A DNA stretch of 63,853 nt from Oxalobacteraceae bacterium (lineage in GTDB: Bacteria > Pseudomonadota > Gammaproteobacteria > Burkholderiales > Burkholderiaceae_D), in contig RGFZ01000012.1 of NCBI GenBank assembly GCA_010024875.1, positions 1 through 63,853 on the forward strand. The letters are read 5' to 3'. The notes beneath the pieces are model-generated. The model was not told where the DNA came from. It ran no database searches and saw nothing but the letters and a program-made list of their open reading frames with translations. The first letter of the stretch is position 1. Every line of letters begins with the position of its first letter. Positions 1 to 8,884 of this stretch are shown here, in pieces. Both the position numbers and the translations under genes were made by a program.

Positions 1-55
1 ATTCCCCGATTTGCAGGGTCTCGCTCTCATTCTGAAAAGGCTGTAGCTCAGGCAT
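1..55 (-). CDS. 5' end of a small conserved hypothetical protein (cut by window edge)
   Basis: Only the first 18 codons lie in the window: ATG at 55 reading leftwards, beginning MPELQPFQNESETLQIG. A good ribosome binding site (GGGAGA) sits about 6 bases upstream of the ATG. The start resembles a short conserved betaproteobacterial protein of unknown function, but this is recollection only. It lies 32 bases downstream of the secreted nuclease gene on the same strand, so the two may be co-transcribed. Confidence 0.5.
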   Translation of the reverse strand, partial: MPELQPFQNESETLQIGE

Positions 56-87
56 GTTTTTCTCCCTTGAGTCTTTAGGTGGTTTGA

Positions 88-876
88 TCAGCGCTTGCGC
101 AGTCGAGGTTCCGGCAAGGGCATGACCTGCGTTTTCACGCTGTCCGGAACGGCGGGAAACAGATTGATCCCTGCGCGTTTTTCCAGCTCGGCCAGTGACA
201 TCACTTCATAGGTATCGCCCGCCGCATTCGGTGCCAGCCACGCAGCGCCTTCTTTTTTTGCGGGATCATAAATTGCCTTGAACACGTGGGTGGGCACGAA
301 CACCCGGCCATTGATGCGCTGAATACGCTCGCCTTCGAACAGAGGGCCGGTAATGACGAAGATTTCTCCGCGCTGATTCGCCAGATGCCGGGTTGCGCCC
401 TCGATGGCGGACCACAGGCGCTGATTGTTTTCTCTGTCCTGCGGCACGATATTGGCCAGAGAAAAGCTCTGGTGCTGAGCTTCTTCGGTCGGCATGTCGG
501 CTGCCGGGCTCATATGTCCCCGGTCATAACCGGAGCGGGCGTAGTCGGACAATTCGGCGCGCACCGTCGGTGGCAGCGCCTCTTCGGCATGGAAGGCATC
601 TTTCCGACGCACTTCCTTGGCGGCGGCAATGCTCTCACGAGTCAGTCGTTCGGCTGACCACAGGGGGGTGCGCGATACGCCGGAATGCATGACAGCAAAG
701 GCGTCGTAGCACAGCCCGGCAGTCTTCTGTTGTAGTGAGGCGCGGGTAAAGCTGGGTGCTTTGCCGTCAACGAAATGTTTTTGGCAGGCCTGGTTTTGTG
801 CGCCAGTGATGGCAGGCGCAAGCAGATTGGTCAGGCAAGCCAGCGCCAGCAGCAAGTGTTTGAAGGTTTTCATCAT
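88..876 (-). CDS. Secreted DNA/RNA non-specific endonuclease
   Basis: 262 aa protein of the DNA/RNA non-specific (NUC1/Serratia type) endonuclease family, which cuts single- and double-stranded nucleic acid using one metal ion. Residues 1-26 form a signal peptide (MMKTF, hydrophobic stretch, then ITGAQ), so it should be exported. The family signature DRGH is at 118-121, with His121 as the general base. NIVPQDRENN follows at about 142-151 and supplies the metal-binding Asn. The length is normal for a secreted single-domain member. Two Met codons begin the ORF and either could start it. Likely roles are nutrient scavenging or DNA clearance; the sequence does not show which. Confidence 0.9.
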   Translation of the reverse strand: MMKTFKHLLLALACLTNLLAPAITGAQNQACQKHFVDGKAPSFTRASLQQKTAGLCYDAFAVMHSGVSRTPLWSAERLTRESIAAAKEVRRKDAFHAEEALPPTVRAELSDYARSGYDRGHMSPAADMPTEEAQHQSFSLANIVPQDRENNQRLWSAIEGATRHLANQRGEIFVITGPLFEGERIQRINGRVFVPTHVFKAIYDPAKKEGAAWLAPNAAGDTYEVMSLAELEKRAGINLFPAVPDSVKTQVMPLPEPRLRKR

Positions 877-1119
877 CTGGGCGGGCGGTAATTCGGATCG
901 CGCGTCTGCTGATCAGGTCGTGCTCTCGCGTGCGATCAGCGGTTGGCGGTTCGAATTCCACTCAAAGGGGAAGTTCCTGTCCTTGTTTCAGCCGAACCGT
1001 CAGCGAACAATGTTCGGTTTTCGGTTTGTGTGTACTTAATTTTACTTCAGGGGAACTTTGAGCTTTCGCGGGCTTTTCTGGTCAAAAAGCCATTCAGCGA
1101 TTCAGACAAGGAGAGCAAG

Positions 1120-1740
1120 GTGGACTATCAGACCCGGAGCATGGCGTTGTCTTGGACATCCCTGATCGGCGGACTGGCGCTGGGCGCGCTGGCGATGTAT
1201 GTGACTGACCCGGCGCAGGGACGCCGCCGGCGCGCGCTGCTGCAAGACAAGATGACGAGCGCGACGCACAAGACGTCACAGCTGATGAACCAGACGCTGC
1301 GCGATACGCGTAATCGGTTGGTGGGCCTGCAAGCTGAAGCTCGGCGCATCATGACCCCGCGCCAGGACAAGCCTGTCGATGATCATGTGCTCGAAGCCCG
1401 CGTGCGGTCGCGTCTGGGCCGAGTGATACCGCATTTGCATGGCATTGAGGTGACTGCCGAGCGGGGGCTGGTGAGCCTGTCGGGCCAAGTGTCGGCGGAT
1501 CAGGAAGAGCGACTGATTGAGGCGGCGGAAGCGATTCCTGGCGTGGAGGGCGTGCGCTGCAATCTGCACTGGCACGAGAACCCGCATCGCTTAGGTCGGG
1601 GCGCGATGATCTCTGCACGCAGTTGGTTATGGATGGCGGGTACGCTGGGCGCTGGTCTGCTGACTTGGTACGGATGGAGGCGACGGCATCTGTTGGAACT
1701 GGCGGCGGTGGCACCGGAGCGCGGGAACATCCTCCATTGA
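1120..1740 (+). CDS. Membrane-anchored BON-domain protein with YtxH-like N-terminus
   Basis: About 206 aa. I chose the GTG at 1120 because AAGGAGA lies just upstream; the open frame extends further 5' but without recognisable protein. An ATG at 1141 is the alternative. Order of parts: a hydrophobic segment near residues 9-27 followed by DPAQGRRRR (YtxH-like), a helical basic stretch, a BON domain around residues 85-150 (VRSRLGRVIPHLHGIEV, then GLVSLSGQV), and a second hydrophobic segment near 172-190 ending in Arg residues. BON domains bind membranes or phospholipids, often in envelope stress proteins. No operon partner is evident. Specific function is unknown. Confidence 0.75.
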   Translation: MDYQTRSMALSWTSLIGGLALGALAMYVTDPAQGRRRRALLQDKMTSATHKTSQLMNQTLRDTRNRLVGLQAEARRIMTPRQDKPVDDHVLEARVRSRLGRVIPHLHGIEVTAERGLVSLSGQVSADQEERLIEAAEAIPGVEGVRCNLHWHENPHRLGRGAMISARSWLWMAGTLGAGLLTWYGWRRRHLLELAAVAPERGNILH

Positions 1741-1910
1741 TGCGGTCGACGGAGCAGACTGGGATCGATGCGTGTTTCCTTTTGGTCTTGCCCTGCCTCA
1801 GGTGTGGGCAAACCAAGATGAGCAACCTAAGATGAGCACCCCAAGATTGCTAACTCGCCCATTTGTTTTATCATCTTTCCCATAAATAAAACGATAACCG
1901 GGAGACCCGC

Positions 1911-3914
1911 ATGTCTGACCAGCCTCCGCTCCTGTGGCAGCCGAGTGTGGAGCGCATCGCTCGCAGTCGCGTCAATCATTACCTGCAATGGCTGGCATCC
2001 AGAGGTAAACACTTCAGCGATTATCAATCGCTCTGGCAATGGTCGACCGACGATATCGACGCATTCTGGGCATCGATCTGGGCGTATTTCGATGTGCAAT
2101 GCTCTACGACTTATCAGCGCGTGGTATCGGGCTACGAGATGCCCGGCGCGACCTGGTTTGAAGGTGCGCGACTGAATTTTGCTGAGCAGCTTTTCCGCTT
2201 CAATATCGATGCGTCAAGTGCTGGAAAAGAGGCCATCGTCGCGGAATCAGAAACCCGTGACAGAGTGACGCTGTCATGGGGCGAACTTCGCGAACAGGTC
2301 ACGGCAGTCGCTAACACGCTGCGTGCCCTCGGCGTAGGGCCGGGTGATCGTGTGGTTGCGTATTTGCCGAATACACCAGAGGCGGCGGTAGCCTTTTTTG
2401 CCTGCGCGAGCATTGGCGCGATCTGGTCATCCTGTTCACCTGATATGGGTGCATCCAGTGTGCTGGATCGTTTTAAACAAATCGATCCGAAGGTACTGAT
2501 TGCGGTCGATGGTTATCGCTATGGGGGCAAGGCATTTAACCGGATGGAAGTCGTGCAGAATATGCGCGAACAGCTACCCACACTGGAGCACACGGTGCTC
2601 TTGCCGTATCTGGATGCGAATCTCGATGTTCATGCCAGCCTGCCCGGCGCTCTCTGCTGGCAGGAGTTGTTCACGCATTTTGCGGCACAGGCACATCCAA
2701 TACGTTTCGAACAACTGCCCGCTGATCATCCGCTGTGGATACTCTATTCATCGGGCACGACGGGTATGCCCAAGCCGATTGTGCATGGGCAGGGCGGCTC
2801 GCTGCTGGAATGCCTGAAAGGAAACGCGCTGGCGCTTGATCTGGGCGAGGATGATCGGTTTCTGTGGTTCAGCACCACGGGCTGGGTGATGTGGAATGCG
2901 CAGATCAGCGGCTTGCTGGTAGGTGCAACGATCTGTATTTATGACGGCAATCCCGGTTATCCTGATTTGTCGCGGCTGTGGCGGTTTGCGCAAGACATGC
3001 GGCTGACTTTTTTTGGCGTGGGCGCGGCGTTTTATGCAAACTGCATGAAGGCAGGCATCGAACCCGCAAAGATCGCTGATCTCTCGTCATTGCGCGGCGT
3101 GGGTTCGACCGGTTCACCGTTGCCTGATGAAGCATTTCACTGGATCTATGAGCAGGTACATCCCGATATCTTGCTGGCCTCGATCAGCGGTGGCACCGAT
3201 GTGGTGGCCTCCTTTGTGGGCGCGTCGCCGCTGCTGCCGGTGTATGCGGGTGAGATCCAGTGCCGTTCATTAGGCGTGGCCGTGCACGCGTTTGATGAGC
3301 AGGGTCAATCTGTCATCGACAAGGTCGGCGAACTGGTGGTCACGAAACCTTTACCCACGATGCCGCTTTTTTTCTGGAATGATCCCGGTAATAAACGCTA
3401 TCTGGATAGCTACTTCGATCATTATCCCGGTTTATGGCGGCATGGCGATTGGATACGCATCACGCCACGCGGCGGTGCGGTGATCTATGGTCGATCCGAT
3501 GCGACGATCAACCGGCATGGCATACGTATGGGGACGTCCGAGATTTATCGCGTGGTCGAAGAAGCGCCGGAGGTGATCGACAGCATGGTGGTGGATCTCG
3601 AATACCTCGGGCGCGAATCTTACATGCCGCTGTTCGTCGTGCTGCGCGAAGGCCATCAACTCGATGACGCGCTCAAGCAGCAGTTGTGCGACAAGATACG
3701 TAATCAGCTCTCTGCGCGCCATGTGCCGAATGAGGTGTTCGCAGTGCCCGAGATACCGCGCACGCTGACGGGCAAGAAGATGGAGCTGCCGATCAAGAAG
3801 CTATTGCTGGGGACGCCTATCGAAAAAATCGCGAACCCGGATGCGATGAGCAATCCGGGATCGTTGCGATGGTATGCGGATTTTTCGGGACGGAGGAAGG
3901 CAGCTTCGGTGTAA
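1911..3914 (+). CDS. aacS: Acetoacetyl-CoA synthetase
   Basis: 667 aa, the normal length for acetoacetate-CoA ligase, an ANL-superfamily enzyme that activates acetoacetate with ATP and CoA. The AMP-binding motif YSSGTTGMPKP is at about 279-289. The C-terminal catalytic lysine lies in LTGKKMELPIKK near residue 622. The N-terminal WQPSVERIARS block is typical of this subfamily, unlike acetyl-CoA synthetase. GGGAGA precedes the ATG. With the phasin further along, it fits a host that makes and re-mobilises polyhydroxybutyrate, where acetoacetate is a degradation intermediate. It is flanked by unrelated genes and appears to be transcribed alone. Confidence 0.93.
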   Translation: MSDQPPLLWQPSVERIARSRVNHYLQWLASRGKHFSDYQSLWQWSTDDIDAFWASIWAYFDVQCSTTYQRVVSGYEMPGATWFEGARLNFAEQLFRFNIDASSAGKEAIVAESETRDRVTLSWGELREQVTAVANTLRALGVGPGDRVVAYLPNTPEAAVAFFACASIGAIWSSCSPDMGASSVLDRFKQIDPKVLIAVDGYRYGGKAFNRMEVVQNMREQLPTLEHTVLLPYLDANLDVHASLPGALCWQELFTHFAAQAHPIRFEQLPADHPLWILYSSGTTGMPKPIVHGQGGSLLECLKGNALALDLGEDDRFLWFSTTGWVMWNAQISGLLVGATICIYDGNPGYPDLSRLWRFAQDMRLTFFGVGAAFYANCMKAGIEPAKIADLSSLRGVGSTGSPLPDEAFHWIYEQVHPDILLASISGGTDVVASFVGASPLLPVYAGEIQCRSLGVAVHAFDEQGQSVIDKVGELVVTKPLPTMPLFFWNDPGNKRYLDSYFDHYPGLWRHGDWIRITPRGGAVIYGRSDATINRHGIRMGTSEIYRVVEEAPEVIDSMVVDLEYLGRESYMPLFVVLREGHQLDDALKQQLCDKIRNQLSARHVPNEVFAVPEIPRTLTGKKMELPIKKLLLGTPIEKIANPDAMSNPGSLRWYADFSGRRKAASV

Positions 3915-3953
3915 CGTGACCTGCTCAATCGTCCATACAACTCGGCAGCTCGA

Positions 3954-4778
3954 TCAGGCACCGACGATCCATCCTTCGAGCGCATCATGCGGCGGCAAGC
4001 CATAGTTGGCTGACCTGCGCTGCCACCCCCAGGCAGCCAGCACCATGCACAGCACCGCATCGAGCAGGTCTCCGCTGCCATCGTCGAGCAGTCGTCGCCT
4101 GAAGGCGCCGGTATCGATGCGTATCTGTCGGGGATGCGCGCCTTGTTCCAGTGCCTTGATGATTGCTAATCTTGCCTTGCGCCTCTCGGGTGTCTGTAAT
4201 GCCTTGCTGTCGTTCTTGTATGACTCGCGGGTGATCGAGCGCGCGATCATGCCCGGATAAGCTTCCAGTGCGATGCGATTCGGGTCACCCTGATGCATTA
4301 TCGGGATAGTCACATCGGCGTTCAGTAGCAGCGGTGCGCCAGCATGCAGCATGTAGGCCACTGGCGGATTCACCCATTTCATGGAAGATGACGATTGCGC
4401 GATCAGGTCGGCAGCGCGATGCAGGAATTTACTGCCAACGGGACGAGCGTCGCAGACAAGCTTGAAGGTCTCACGAATGGTTTCGCGTGACAGCGATGCG
4501 TAGTGCCGTATCAGTTCCGGCCAGGTGGTGGGCCAACCAAGCTGCTCTGTCAGTTCGCGCGGCAATGAGAAGGGAAAATCAAACCCACCGACCCACGGGC
4601 CGGGCTGCGCAAGCCATTCGGAAAAGCTGTCGAAATCGTGGAAGGTCTGCAGGCTCTCCAGCACGAGCACATCATCGTGTAGCCGGCCTGAGGCGAGAGT
4701 GATTGGCTTGGCTTTGCGCGGTGCGGACGTGAAGTCCACACCGTGCAGCGGAGGAGAGCTTCCCCGCTTAGCTGGCAT
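3954..4778 (-). CDS. DUF429 family protein downstream of minE
   Basis: 274 aa protein that I assign to DUF429, a family with an RNase H-like fold and no firmly established function. The N-terminus HGVDFTSAP has the early acidic residue typical of that fold, and DDGSGDLLDAVLCMVLAAW near the C-terminus has the conserved acidic DLLDA block. Its ATG overlaps the last 11 bases of minE in another frame, so it is probably translated by coupling and expressed with the Min division operon. No signal peptide or membrane segment is seen. A link to cell division is suggested only by position. Confidence 0.75.
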   Translation of the reverse strand: MPAKRGSSPPLHGVDFTSAPRKAKPITLASGRLHDDVLVLESLQTFHDFDSFSEWLAQPGPWVGGFDFPFSLPRELTEQLGWPTTWPELIRHYASLSRETIRETFKLVCDARPVGSKFLHRAADLIAQSSSSMKWVNPPVAYMLHAGAPLLLNADVTIPIMHQGDPNRIALEAYPGMIARSITRESYKNDSKALQTPERRKARLAIIKALEQGAHPRQIRIDTGAFRRRLLDDGSGDLLDAVLCMVLAAWGWQRRSANYGLPPHDALEGWIVGA

Positions 4779-5022
4779 CCGGCAGGATGACGTTCACATC
4801 CAGCACCTCAAGGTTGCCTTGCTTGTCGAGCGTGATCTTGATGTCCTCGGGATTGACGCGCACGTACTTGGAGATGACCGCGATCAGCTCCTGGTGCAGC
4901 GCCGGCATGAAATCAGGCCCGTTGTGTATGGTGCGCTCGCGGGCGATGATGATTTGCAGGCGCTCTTTGGCGGTATTGGCCGACTTGGGCTCTTTGTTGA
5001 AGAGGAACGACAGCAGGGACAT
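4768..5022 (-). CDS. minE: Cell division topological specificity factor MinE
   Basis: 84 aa, normal for MinE. It stimulates MinD ATPase at the membrane and drives pole-to-pole oscillation, keeping the MinC inhibitor off mid-cell. The start is the ATG at 5022, giving MSLLSFLFNKEPKSANTAKE. This matches the amphipathic N-terminal membrane helix and the MinD-binding region (RLQIIIARERT). The C-terminal topological domain ends in LEVLDVNVILPDAS. The longer upstream frame lies inside minD and is not real. The gene begins one base after the minD stop codon, the last core gene of minC-minD-minE. Confidence 0.96.
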   Translation of the reverse strand: MSLLSFLFNKEPKSANTAKERLQIIIARERTIHNGPDFMPALHQELIAVISKYVRVNPEDIKITLDKQGNLEVLDVNVILPDAS

Positions 5023-5023
5023 A

Positions 5024-5839
5024 TCATTTTCCTCCGAAGATCCGCGACAGAATACCGGGTTTTTCGTAGTCGACAAAGCGCAGTGGCTTGGTCTCGCCGA
5101 GGAAGCGCGCGACGACGTCCTTGTAAGCTTCGGAGACATCGCTGCCGGCGATATGGATCGCCGGATTACCCTGGTTGGACGCATGCAGCACGGATTCAGA
5201 CTCGGGGATGATGCCGAGCAGAGGTATCCGAAGTATCTCTTGCACGTCTTCGTGCGAGAGCATCTCGCCAGCTTCGACGCGCTTGGGCACGTAGCGGGTG
5301 ATCAAGAGATGCTCTTTGACGGGCTCGTCGCCGGTCTGTGCGCGCCGTGATTTGGCCTGAATGATGCCAAGGATGCGGTCGGAGTCGCGCACGGAAGAGA
5401 CCTCCGGGTTGGTGACGATGATGGCTTCGTCGGCGAAGGTGAGCGCCATGACCGCGCCGCGCTCGATGCCGGCGGGAGAATCGCAGACGATAAATTCGAA
5501 ACCCATTTCCTTGAGCTCATCAAGGATGCGCTCCACGCCTTCTTCGCTCAGCGCGTCTTTGTCGCGCGTTTGAGATGCGGGCAGAACGAAGAGGTTGTCG
5601 CAGTGTTTGTCCTTGATCAGCGCTTGTGTGAGTGTCGCTTCGCGGTTGATCACGTTGATCATGTCGTAGACCACACGGCGCTCGCAGCCCATGATCAGAT
5701 CGAGATTGCGCAGACCGACGTCAAAATCGATGACGGCGGTCTTGTGCCCACGCAGCGCGAGGCCGGAAGCGAAACTGGCACTGGAGGTGGTTTTGCCCAC
5801 ACCGCCTTTGCCCGAGGTGACGACGATAATTTTTGTCAC
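5024..5839 (-). CDS. minD: Septum site-determining ATPase MinD
   Basis: 271 aa, the standard length. This is a deviant Walker A ATPase that dimerises on the membrane with ATP and recruits MinC and MinE. KGGVGKTT at residues 11-18 is the signature P-loop, and DFDVGLRNLDLIMG follows. The C-terminus ends in SRIFGGK, an amphipathic membrane-targeting helix. The start is a GTG at 5839 with AGGAG upstream. It lies between minC (63 bases upstream) and minE (one base downstream), so the three form an operon. No missing residues were noted. Confidence 0.97.
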   Translation of the reverse strand: MTKIIVVTSGKGGVGKTTSSASFASGLALRGHKTAVIDFDVGLRNLDLIMGCERRVVYDMINVINREATLTQALIKDKHCDNLFVLPASQTRDKDALSEEGVERILDELKEMGFEFIVCDSPAGIERGAVMALTFADEAIIVTNPEVSSVRDSDRILGIIQAKSRRAQTGDEPVKEHLLITRYVPKRVEAGEMLSHEDVQEILRIPLLGIIPESESVLHASNQGNPAIHIAGSDVSEAYKDVVARFLGETKPLRFVDYEKPGILSRIFGGK

Positions 5840-5902
5840 GGAAAACTCCTTGTCTGAGTCTCGTTAATTTGAAGAATAAATAAAAGCAGCTGATTCAGAA
5901 AA

Positions 5903-6697
5903 TCATTTCATTGGCAGAGCGGTAATGTCGAGATTGTCGCTCTTGAGCCGTACTTGCGCTGGTTTGCCCGCAAGCGCCTGCGGCCAGCCCTCGTCAAAGG
6001 TTCGGTACACGCCGGCGATGGATACCAGTTCGGCTTCCATGGCGACTGAAAAAATACGCGCATTGGTATTGCCCGCCGCACCAGCCAGCGCGCGCCCGCG
6101 CAATGGTGCGTAGGCATGAATGCTGCCATCGGCGATCACTTCGGCGCCGGGATTGACGACGGCCATCAGCACGAGATCGCCGCCGCGCGCATACACGCGT
6201 TGTCCGGCTCGCACGGGTGTGTCGATGACGAGCGTTGCCGGCGAGGCCGCCGCTGAGACAGGCACGGGTGCCGGCACTGGCACCGGCGCCGGCGCTGCCA
6301 CAGGCGATGCCACCGGTTCGGGCGCTGGCTCAGGTGACGGCGGAGGCGTCAGTTCAAATTGTTTTGACTGATCCACGGTGTCGATGCTGAGTCCCTGTGC
6401 GCGAATTTCATCCTCTAGCGCAGCGGGTGCGTTGCGCACCGCGACCGGATTCAAGCGATGAGAACGAAATAACGATATCAGCGCAGGCCAGTCGATGCTG
6501 CCCGGCGCCGGCACGGGTGTGAGGGCGGAAAAATCAAGCAGCGTGAACTCGTCTTCGAAGTAATCGGGTGTGCCGCCAGTAATTTGCGAGAGCGCAGAGG
6601 ACAACTTGCCTTGGTCGGTGTCACCCAGAAGGGCTGCCACAGCGACCACCGTGGAAATCTTGATCTCCAGGGCCTTCCTGGCTTGATTCTTTGACAT
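5903..6697 (-). CDS. minC: Septum site-determining protein MinC
   Basis: 264 aa FtsZ-polymerisation inhibitor carried to the membrane by MinD. The N-terminal domain (residues 1 to about 110) begins MSKNQARKALEIKIST. A long Pro/Ala/Val-rich linker, about residues 118-155, repeats PAPVPVP-type units. The C-terminal right-handed beta-helix domain follows, with typical GQRVYARGGDLVLMAVVNPGAE. It is the first gene of the min operon. The linker is longer and more repetitive than in E. coli MinC, as is common in this group, and the repeat could vary in length between strains. Confidence 0.94.
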   Translation of the reverse strand: MSKNQARKALEIKISTVVAVAALLGDTDQGKLSSALSQITGGTPDYFEDEFTLLDFSALTPVPAPGSIDWPALISLFRSHRLNPVAVRNAPAALEDEIRAQGLSIDTVDQSKQFELTPPPSPEPAPEPVASPVAAPAPVPVPAPVPVSAAASPATLVIDTPVRAGQRVYARGGDLVLMAVVNPGAEVIADGSIHAYAPLRGRALAGAAGNTNARIFSVAMEAELVSIAGVYRTFDEGWPQALAGKPAQVRLKSDNLDITALPMK

Positions 6698-6908
6698 AGC
6701 ATCCCAGTGAGGTGGCGGCCATCCGAACGAAGCCGCGCTTGTCGGCGCGTATTATACCCTCGGCGGGTGCTTTGATCATGCTCAAAGTCTGATTCTCAGG
6801 CTGCTACAGCATCGAAGATCGTCTGCCGCTTTCGCCGGCAGCGTTCATTCTTTTTCGACTCTCGGCGATCCGCGCCGAGATTTGACCTACAGGCGTTCAA
6901 GGAGCGAC

Positions 6909-7556
6909 ATGATGCGCAGCACTCAGCAGCACAATCCCATGATAGATCTGGTCCAGTATCAACTGGAAGCATCGATGCATTTGGCCGAGGTAGTGTTTAC
7001 AGGCACAGAAAAAATCGATCGCCTGATGCTGGATGTTACGCATCAGGTGGTGGATGGGCAGCTCGCGCTTGCCCGTGCGGTGACTGATATGCGAGACCCG
7101 GCGCGCATCGAAGCGCTGCAGGAGTCGCTGGCCAGCCGCCCCGAGAAAGCCATGCATTGCCAGCGGCAGATCGTGTCGGCACTGGTGGAAATCCAGTCAG
7201 AGTTCAGTCGGTCGATCCGCGATTATCTGGAACGCTGTGGACAGAATGCGGCTCAGCAGGTCGGCGATGTGATCCACCCCGCAGAATCGGGGTCAGGTTC
7301 CGGTCATGTGTCCAGTGCGCTGATCAATTCGATGAGCCCATTCACCGGGATGCTCTCGGTGTGGCAAGAGGCATTCAGGGAGGCGGGCAAACTCGCTAAT
7401 CAGAATGTGTTGGCGGCCAGTGGCGGCCTTGAAAGCGCTGCGGAGGCCGCTCATGACATCGCAGTTCATGCTGCAGAGATGCCGGCGCCAAATGTCCGTC
7501 ATCGATCAACTTCTGTTCGCGCCAAACAGCACGGCGGTACACGGCGAAAAGGCTAA
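6909..7556 (+). CDS. Phasin family protein
   Basis: 215 aa if started at the ATG at 6909, which follows AAGGAGCGAC; the open frame begins a few codons earlier without a ribosome site. It resembles Phasin_2-type proteins that coat polyhydroxyalkanoate granules: almost entirely helical, with regions such as DLVQYQLEASMHLAEVVFTG and FREAGKLANQNVLAA, and a basic Ser/Arg/Lys tail. No signal peptide is present. A granule role fits the nearby acetoacetyl-CoA synthetase. No PHA synthase is in the window, so a purely structural assignment is the limit here. Confidence 0.8.
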   Translation: MMRSTQQHNPMIDLVQYQLEASMHLAEVVFTGTEKIDRLMLDVTHQVVDGQLALARAVTDMRDPARIEALQESLASRPEKAMHCQRQIVSALVEIQSEFSRSIRDYLERCGQNAAQQVGDVIHPAESGSGSGHVSSALINSMSPFTGMLSVWQEAFREAGKLANQNVLAASGGLESAAEAAHDIAVHAAEMPAPNVRHRSTSVRAKQHGGTRRKG

Positions 7557-7575
7557 GACGCGTACCGCGATGATC

Positions 7576-7637
7576 GGGCACGGGATCGTGCCCATTCCGC
7601 CACCCATTGATACGACGCGGGCCGATGTGTCGGCCCG
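7576..7637. terminator. Two GC-rich hairpins between convergent genes
   Basis: Two perfect hairpins lie between the phasin gene and the converging regulator gene: GGGCACG/CGTGCCC (7576-7593) and CGGGCCGA/TCGGCCCG (7618-7637). Neither is followed by a clear T-run on either strand, so they are weak terminator candidates. They may act together as a convergent-transcript barrier. Confidence 0.35.
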
Positions 7638-7667
7638 TGGCAGTAGCTCGGTTAACTTAGCTGCAGG

Positions 7668-8479
7668 TCATACGGCAGCGACCTGCAGGTCGCCGTCGTT
7701 GTCGGTGACGCCGTTCCGACTGAGCGCAGCGGCTTCCCGGGCTTTTTTGCTGGCCTGCTTGGAGCGGGCGCTGGAAGGTGGCAGGCGACGCAGGGTACGC
7801 AGGGAGTCGAGATCCTTGATGCCGATGGAGCGCTGATCGACAGTAATCAACCCGAATTCGTTGAATGCCGACAGCGTGCGGCTGACCGTCTCCAAGGTCA
7901 GCCCGAGGTAGCTGCCGATCTCATGGCGCGTCATGCGCAAATTGAAGAGCTTGCTCGAATATCCCATATCGGCGAAGCGTTCGGACAGCGACACCAGAAA
8001 GCGCGCTACGCGGGCCTCGGCTGACAATGCGCCGAGCATGCTGACCATGCCTTGCTCTCGAACGAGCTCGCGACTCATTACGCTGTACATTGCATGTTCG
8101 AGCTCTGCATGGGTACGTCCGAGCTGAATGAATTTTTTGAACGGAAGTAGTATCAGATCGCAATTTGAAAGGGCTACGGCCTCGGACGAATAGCGTTTGG
8201 TATGAATTCCATCGACGCCAAACAGATCGCCTTTCATTGGAAAACTCAATACCTGTTCGTTACCGAATTCATCGATCAGTACGGTTTTCAGGAAGCCGGA
8301 ATGAACAATGAACAGGGTATCGAAAGGCTGACCGATGGTGTGCACTCGCTGAAAAGTTCGCAAAGTTCTTTGAGGTTGGACCACAGCTTGCCTTGTCTTT
8401 GCCAGCCGACTTCGCCAGCGGCCGAGTGAATGCTGTTGCCCTGTTCTGGGCGGGTCTCGGAAATATGGGTAGATGTCAT
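7668..8479 (-). pseudogene. CRP/FNR-family regulator, internal deletion with frameshift
   Basis: Two frames together make one regulator. Frame A starts at ATG 8479 behind a strong AGGAGGTGACC site and runs MTSTHISETRPEQ to LWSNLKELCELF. It then continues with unrelated residues to a stop at 8288. Frame B carries the rest (QRVHTIGQPFDTLF onward), including the cNMP-like beta-roll and a winged helix with recognition motif LTLETVSRTLS. The switch falls near 8352-8358. By comparison with FNR, roughly 24 residues between the LC of LKELC and the GQ-type strand are missing, about 70 bases and not a multiple of three. A GTG at 8384 could start frame B alone but has no ribosome site and would lack part of the sensor. 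No FNR Cys cluster is present. The lesion may be a mutation or a sequence error. Confidence 0.7.
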
Positions 8480-8884
8480 GGTCACCTCCTGGAGTTGAGG
8501 ATTGGGACTGATGAGGGTGGCATCAGAGGGATTCTGAAACAGCACGTATTTCTTTCTTGTGCCGTGATGAATCCATGACGACACAAGAGCTTCCTTGATT
8601 GACCCGCGCGTCCAGAGGAGTGCGATCTATTTTGCGTATCGCTGTCATTGGCTGTTCTCCGGTTGCTGTGAGTTACGCTGAAAGTGGTTGCTAGTATCGC
8701 GACTCAACTGTCGAGTGGCTATCGGGTTGCTCTGAATGCGAATGTCATCCCCGCTGCAAGCGCCTAGGCTGATTCCTATTGCAAGATGGTTTGTAATCAG
8801 TGCGTGTGCTACTTTTTTTTGTGATGTCCATTGCATCTTCAGTAGTCTCCGTTCCTGTCGGTAATCGTTTTTGTACAGGGGTTT
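8480..8884. other. Intergenic region upstream of the CRP/FNR regulator
   Basis: 405 bases without a supportable gene. A 63-codon minus-strand frame at 8645-8836 has no ribosome site or recognisable content. The region must hold the promoter of the regulator gene. I see no repeat, terminator or RNA in it. Confidence 0.4.

Noticed and set aside
8645-8836. A 63-codon minus-strand frame upstream of the CRP/FNR gene
   Set aside because: It has no ribosome site, no hydrophobic or domain pattern, and sits where a promoter is expected.
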